The translations under genes and the position numbers were made by a program. 64,000 nucleotides of DNA, taken from positions 21,324,105-21,388,104 of the forward strand of contig NC_053404.1 in assembly GCF_016859285.1 (NCBI RefSeq), written 5' to 3'. Shown piece after piece: positions 58,621-64,000 of the stretch. The stretch is from Xiphias gladius. Taxonomy: Eukaryota > Chordata > Actinopteri > Istiophoriformes > Xiphiidae. A model generated the notes under the pieces. It was not told the DNA's origin, did no database searches, and saw nothing but the letters and a program-made list of their open reading frames with translations. How positions within the stretch are numbered: position 1 is the first letter of the stretch; every line of letters starts with the position of its first letter.

Positions 58621-59900
58621 GCCGTACCACATTTCAGAGGCGACAAGGTGTGACAGCTGTGGGTCCATCAGCACGGTTATGGAGTTTTTCTGCCCCCGGC
58701 GAGAGTCCAAAATTGTATATGACTACAGCTCAAGGGGTACCCAGTGGAGTTTTTACTTCCAGACTGCTCCAAATAAACATGGAATACAGAATATCTACAA
58801 AATCAGCCTTGAAAACGCTTTATGTGGAAGGAAGTACGGGATACAGACAGACACATCACCCGATTCGATTTCCTGTCAGCGCTCAGCTGTTGTCTATAGT
58901 ATCTAATAAGGGCGAAAGATACCAAAAATACTCAAAACATTAAGTATTAGCTAGTGTTGCACTTGATATAAAACAAGAAGAATATCTCAGTGCATTTGTG
59001 TATGTTTTAAGAGATCACGGATTTTAGCGAGCACAGTCTTCGTCCTGTTTTTGCCACGGCACAGGCGTGCAGTGTTTCAGACGGAGGAGTCAGTTAGGCT
59101 CCTTACAGACGTTGGTGCGGCCACCTAGGTCACCACCAGGATGTTTGCAGGATAGTTGTAACCCAAAAAACACGCCAGTTCGAGTCCTTTAAAACTCCAC
59201 CTTAAAAGTCAAAAAGTTCTCGAATGGAAAGGGAAAGTTTCAACAGTGTAGTGAACCAGCCCCAAAAGTTTCACATCTTGAATTCTTTTATTTCCAAATC
59301 TAGGTGCTATCTGTAGAATGGGGCCAGGTTTGTATTCCTGTGTGATTTTTAGTTCTGATAACATTATTCCCTGGCAGACAAAAGAAGAAGAGCGTATGAG
59401 CATGTCACAGAAGCCGTGCTACTTTCAGCAAAGACTTTATCAAAGTGAAACACGAGCCAGGAATATGAGCGGTGAGGCCACTAACCTGCTCCAGCTGCTT
59501 TATTTAAATCCGGATAATCTGAGTTTTCTGCTCAGTGCCGGCCACGTTTCTTCTCCCTGGCTGTTCCTTTATGTCTCTCTCCCCCCTCCGTTACTTTGAC
59601 TCTTGCTGATTTTCTTCCTGCATCACCGGTTCCACCAGGAGCTATTGTTGAGGCATCTCTGGACACACCTCAGACGCACTTTCACACATACTCCTGCCTC
59701 ACACCGCTCCAATACATCTGCGGAACAAAATAAGACCAACGGAGAGACACAGTATCTTAATGTTGTGGACGGTTTGCACGCTACAGGCTATGAACTGCAC
59801 ACTGTGTGTTTTTGTGTGGTCTTATTTATGCAAACAAACATTGGCAGCGAGTGGGAGTAGAGTACAGGTTGCTGTATTTGCATCCAATTTGAGTTTGCAC
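58621..59900. other. Gene-free DNA
   Basis: No exon is supported. Short openings (for example 58,583-58,906) carry no recognisable domain and overlap repeat sequence. Confidence 0.4.
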
Positions 59901-59909
59901 TGAGACAAT

Positions 59910-60040
59910 ATAATATATATATATATGTGTGTATATATATATGTGTGTGTATATGTATATATGTATACACACATACACATATATATATATGTATATATGT
60001 GTATGTATATATATATATATACATAAATATGTATATATAC

Positions 60041-60082
<42 letters not shown>

Positions 60083-60089
60083 ATATGTA

Positions 60090-60148
<59 letters not shown>

Positions 60149-60150
60149 AT
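59910..60150 (+). repeat. (TA)n/(TG)n compound microsatellite
   Basis: About 240 bp of TATA, TATG and TG tracts, including long alternating AT runs near 60,099-60,141. Openings on both strands through it (Tyr-Ile, Cys-Val, His-Thr repeats) are artefacts. Confidence 0.97.
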
Positions 60151-61479
60151 ATGAGACACACACACTATATATGGTAAATGGCAAGTTATACACAGGGACT
60201 GTGACCTCATATAATGATGAATCTATTGGTTTGCAAGATGATTGGTAGAAAATAAGCTCAATTCTGACTTTTCTGCAGTCTTTGCTTTTCTTGCAGAATA
60301 CTTTAGTTTTCTCCTCTCAGGCCTTTAAAAGTTACTCCAATTAAATAATATGAGCGGCTAAAGTTCCTTTAAGAGGCATGAAGCTTATGACACGGTGTCG
60401 CAAGGAGACACGCCCTCATATTAATGGGTCACAAGCAAAAATATGGTTGGGAACCAGAACGGTAGATAACCACGGCATCAGAAAAACAGTCCACAAGAAG
60501 CTGTTAATCAGTCACTTCTTGGGAATGAAAGCGAGACTGTATCCCCAAGCTGGTTTTATAACGAAGCAGGAAGAATTTCATTGTCCCGGATTCAGTGGAA
60601 GGACGTATTGTTTCATGCTCTGAGGGCTGTCGAAAGCTCTTGTGGGCAATTTTGTAGGCGATATTGAGTATCGTAAATTAGCAGGCGACGGCCTGTGGTT
60701 ACCTCAGCTGCAGAGAGAAAGAGGCTGTTATTTGAAGCATGGTTATAGGAGAGACATGCCTGAATTTGTTTTTGCTGTTGGTGTGGATGATGTATAAGTG
60801 CTGTATATTTAATCGTATTTTAGTAAGCAGCCTCCCTGTTTTCTGGTCGTTTTTTTTTTTTTTGTTTGAATTTGTAGTCGATGCAAACTCAACACCTCCT
60901 CCACGTTTACCTGTCGTGGTCCTGATAAATTCAGGATAATGTGCAGTCCCTACTGCACTGTTTTTCTTTTTAGCAGAAAGAATGCTTCCTTTTCATCACT
61001 TTAATTTACTAATTCATTCATTCTCATCACTTCAACTTTGCTGTTATTTTGATTTTGATACGCCGCTTTTTGATAAAAATCAAGACATTAAAAGCCTTCT
61101 AGTGGCTCCGAGGGCTCGATTCTGCCCTTTCCCGGTTAGACTTTTAATGTGAAACGTCTGTGCAGGAAGTGTCGACAACAGTTGTTTTATTCTGATAAAA
61201 TGAGAATACTCGTACAGTATATAGATTTTGTTGTTAAACTGTGGGTTAATTAAATGGCTAGTTGCTCTTTGACGGGACTCGTGGCTGCTGCTGCTGCCGT
61301 GACACTCTTTGGCCTCTGTGGGGTTCAGACCTGTGACTTGACCCTGCCCATTTCGGTCGGTGGCGGGGTCGTCCGGTGGAGGAAGTGAGAGCAGACAGAC
61401 CGCAGCGAAAGTTCACTTTTGAAAAGTTTGTGAGGCAGGGAATAGACGAGAGACCAACTCAGTCTTAACAACAACAACA
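60151..61479. other. Gene-free DNA
   Basis: AT-rich with no supported exon and no repeat I can name. Confidence 0.4.
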
Positions 61480-61690
61480 ACGGGTGCAAAATGGCTACAG
61501 CGACACGCAAACCACCACCGAGAGTCACAAAAATGACTATAAAGAAAATGACCACAAAGAGACAGGAATGACTCCAAAGACGCGCAGAATGAAGAGACCA
61601 CAAAGAGACGCACAACGACTGCGAAGAGACACAAGACAACTAGAAGGAAAACCCACAGAGATGCAAAATGAAAACCACCATAAATCAAAA
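61480..61690 (+). repeat. Minisatellite, cacaaagagacgcacaacgac family
   Basis: Degenerate units such as accacaaagagacgcacaac and gactgcgaagagacacaaga, the same family as 14,995-15,440. A short opening through it is compositional only. Confidence 0.8.
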
Positions 61691-62034
61691 TTTGTGTTTG
61701 GCTGTGGGGTCTGTTGCGTGTCTGTGCCCAGCCGTTCGCCTGTTATGTAAATGTTTGCTTTGCTCAAACCAGACAGGAAGGGACGGTGTCACTGCCGAGA
61801 AGAGCAGTGAGTTGAAAAGTAACGATGTCGAGGAAGAGGAGCGTTTTTCAGTTCCCTCTCGAGCTGCATCGTTAACCCACTTTTTAATAATGGCCACCGT
61901 GAGGGCAAAGGATGCTCACCTCTTCTCACAGTAAGTCCCCTAATGACATTTCTCATTGGATTCATCATTTATGCTAATTCTGTTGCCTATTTATTTTATG
62001 CTGATTAAAAACTGATCAGACATCAAGTGGGGAC

Positions 62035-62180
62035 TCTGATTAATTCCTGTTTGCTCACAGAGCTAAAAGACTTAGATTCACCGGCCGGGCACAAACACCG
62101 GATCCAGACGAATGATCACGTTGCTCCGTAACCGCTGGATGTGGAAATACGCAGCTGTTTTCCGTAACGGCCTCGTGGCT
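62035..62180 (+). repeat. Dispersed repeat family B, CpG-rich copy
   Basis: It contains agagctaaaagacttagatt, ggatccagacgaatgatcac and gttgctccgtaaccgctgga, aligning in order with 58,270-58,420. Several CpG sites here correspond to TG or CA in the other copy, as expected if this one has decayed less by deamination. Confidence 0.6.
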
Positions 62181-64000
62181 TGATGTGTCACCGTCGTGCT
62201 CACGGCTTGTTTTTCTGTCCCAAGGGTTCAGAAATCGGTTCACGCAGGTTTAAGAGCTGCTCCTGCATTAGCACCATGTCTATCGCCGAAAACAAGCTCC
62301 CTCTTCGCCATGAAACGCTCTTAATGTCCGTCTCTCTGACGCATCTCGTCGCTCATTTTGACCTCTGCTCACGTCCTTCGTCTCTCTTATAACCTCTCCT
62401 CCTTCCATCTTTCCTCCTCTTTCTATATATCTACCTTTCCCAGTTGTTTATTTTTGGCTGTTTTACCCTCACCAACCTGCAGCTCATCCATCCATCTCCC
62501 TCTCTCCCTCTCCCTCCTCGCAGCCTCAGATCGCATCAGATGAGACACTAATCCAAACAACAGGATTAGCAGAGGAGAAGTGCAGGCAGGAAGCGCAGGG
62601 GGCTTTTTTGAACCACATTCCTCAATATAAGTGTGGGTGTGTGGAGAGAGAGAATTTAAAAAAAAATTTTTTTTTTTAAAAACAGGTCAAACGGTGTTCG
62701 TGTGTGCACTCGTAAATGAAGAGGATTGAGGGAGGGAGGGATTTTCACACGGAGTGACCCAGAAACATGAACGTGTCGAGAAACGCTGCCTGTGGCTGAG
62801 ACGGAGGGACAGAGACGACGACTGGAAGTTTGCGCCCAAACGGCGCTCGACAAGTAAACGTGTCATCCGTCATTAATGATGCAGTAAAACCCTGAGCCAA
62901 CGGGAAATGAGCCGCCACGGGAGCGTGAAAGCTTATACGGAAACTAGGCCGGGTGTGTTGGCAAGTGTGGCGTTTGACGGCTCCTCCGTCCGGTCCCGCT
63001 TCCTCGGACACGGAAACGAGGCGCTGAAATGTGTAATTCCGTCAAGTTCAATCCAAAACAGGCACACAAGTGATACCATGTCTGCAATCTCGAGCTTTTT
63101 AATTACAGAACTTCGTTCAGGTCGATCAGCGTCTAAATGCCGGGACTCGGCCCCCCCCCCGCGTTGTCCAGTTGGTGTCCGGTGATGTAATTTCCACTGG
63201 GGACAGGGAAGACATGGCCCCACCCCGCTTTTTAGAATCATACGCGCCTCCGTTTTGATAATTGGGGCGCCCCGCCTAGCCTGAAATAGAGAGTGTCTCG
63301 GCTAGTGTCAGAAGACATTTAGGCTTTTGTTAAGCTCCCGGGAAACCGTGCTGCTGCATCACACGGCAAAGACCCCGTAGGCTGAAGTCAGTTTGAAAAT
63401 CCTCAGCTGGACGACCGAAATGTTAGTGTCTACTTTGTATTGGCCACCGTACCGCCTCCGTTAACCCATTCGAGAAGAAAATATCACAAAGTTATTTTAA
63501 GATCGCATCGCGCAGCCCCGAATCTGCCGTTCTAGGTTCTTCTGAACCAGTGAGAAGAGCACGGACGCAAAAAAAATCAAAAACCAATACAGAAACCTCG
63601 ACTGAGGAAAAACCCACATTTGCTGTTACTTTGACAGACAAAAAAAAAAAAAGTATATTCATGTAGGACCCTGAGTATGTTTCCAGGGCCTTTGACGTCG
63701 GCCGTCTTGCTGTAGTTAATGAACAAGTGAAACCCTGACAGTTACACATTCACTCTGTGCTGAAACGCTGCTTCAGGTTAACCTCCAGGATCACCTCTTG
63801 GATTCCGTGTGTTCTTACACAACCTGGATATTGAACCAGAAGCTCGTAAAACCCAGTGGAAGTCTTGTTGGGAAATGACTTTTTCTCCTCTGTTTGTCTG
63901 AACGCCTGTGTTTGCTGCCCTCTGGACTCTATGCTAGTGGACTCCCCTCACATCCACATCCAGGTTAACAAAACCCGGAAGTAGATCAGAGCGGGGCGAC
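62181..64000. other. Gene-free right edge
   Basis: No exon, RNA gene or named repeat is supported. Pyrimidine-rich sequence at 62,380-62,525 and several moderately CpG-rich stretches (62,740-63,060 and 63,130-63,400) are present. Confidence 0.4.

Noticed and set aside
59788-60210. Frames of 75-140 codons on both strands
   Set aside because: They are read through the TA/TG compound microsatellite and give only Tyr-Ile, Cys-Val or His-Thr repeats.

Overview
The window looks like nuclear DNA of a spiny-rayed (percomorph) teleost. The reasons are split vertebrate genes with short GT-AG introns, many (GT)n/(CA)n tracts, several dispersed repeats of a kind common in percomorphs, and vertebrate gene families in a recognisable order. 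Nothing in it is bacterial. I saw no CRISPR array, operon or retrovirus-like element.

The left 42 kb holds the genes. On the minus strand lie the first two coding exons of apoo (MICOS subunit; about 0.9-1.4 kb, the rest beyond the left edge) and the complete klhl15 (6.8-10.8 kb, CUL3 adaptor, 623 aa). eif2s3 (eIF2 gamma, 472 aa) follows on the plus strand at 16.1-23.6 kb. Order and orientation match human Xp22.11 (APOO-KLHL15-EIF2S3). The next two genes match a human 3q26.2 pair: lrrc31 on plus (24.6-31.6 kb, 577 aa) and mynn (myoneurin) on minus (35.4-40.2 kb, 733 aa). lrrc31 starts about 0.6 kb after the eif2s3 poly(A) signal and converges tail to tail with mynn. All exon phases add up for the four complete genes.

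From 42.2 kb to the right edge (about 22 kb) I find no exon I can assign to a known protein. This part holds a 1.05-kb CACCTG-rich minisatellite, a CpG-rich stretch at 47.8-48.5 kb that may be a promoter, a SINE-like and a LINE-like fragment, long GT/CA/TA microsatellites, and copies of repeat families that also occur in the left half. It could be intergenic DNA or the long first intron of a gene lying further right. Two short signal-peptide-like openings (48,448 and 52,750) are recorded as weak candidates.

The main points of interest are these: lrrc31 exon 3 is flanked by complementary (GT)n and (CA)n tracts that could pair in the pre-mRNA; a 35-bp inverted repeat fills a short lrrc31 intron; lrrc31 is built from repeated phase 1-1 exons; mynn has a long Arg-Gly tract and AT-hook between BTB and zinc fingers; the 43.7-44.7 kb array packs dozens of E2-box motifs; and one minisatellite family occurs at three separate places, one of them between the klhl15 and eif2s3 promoters.
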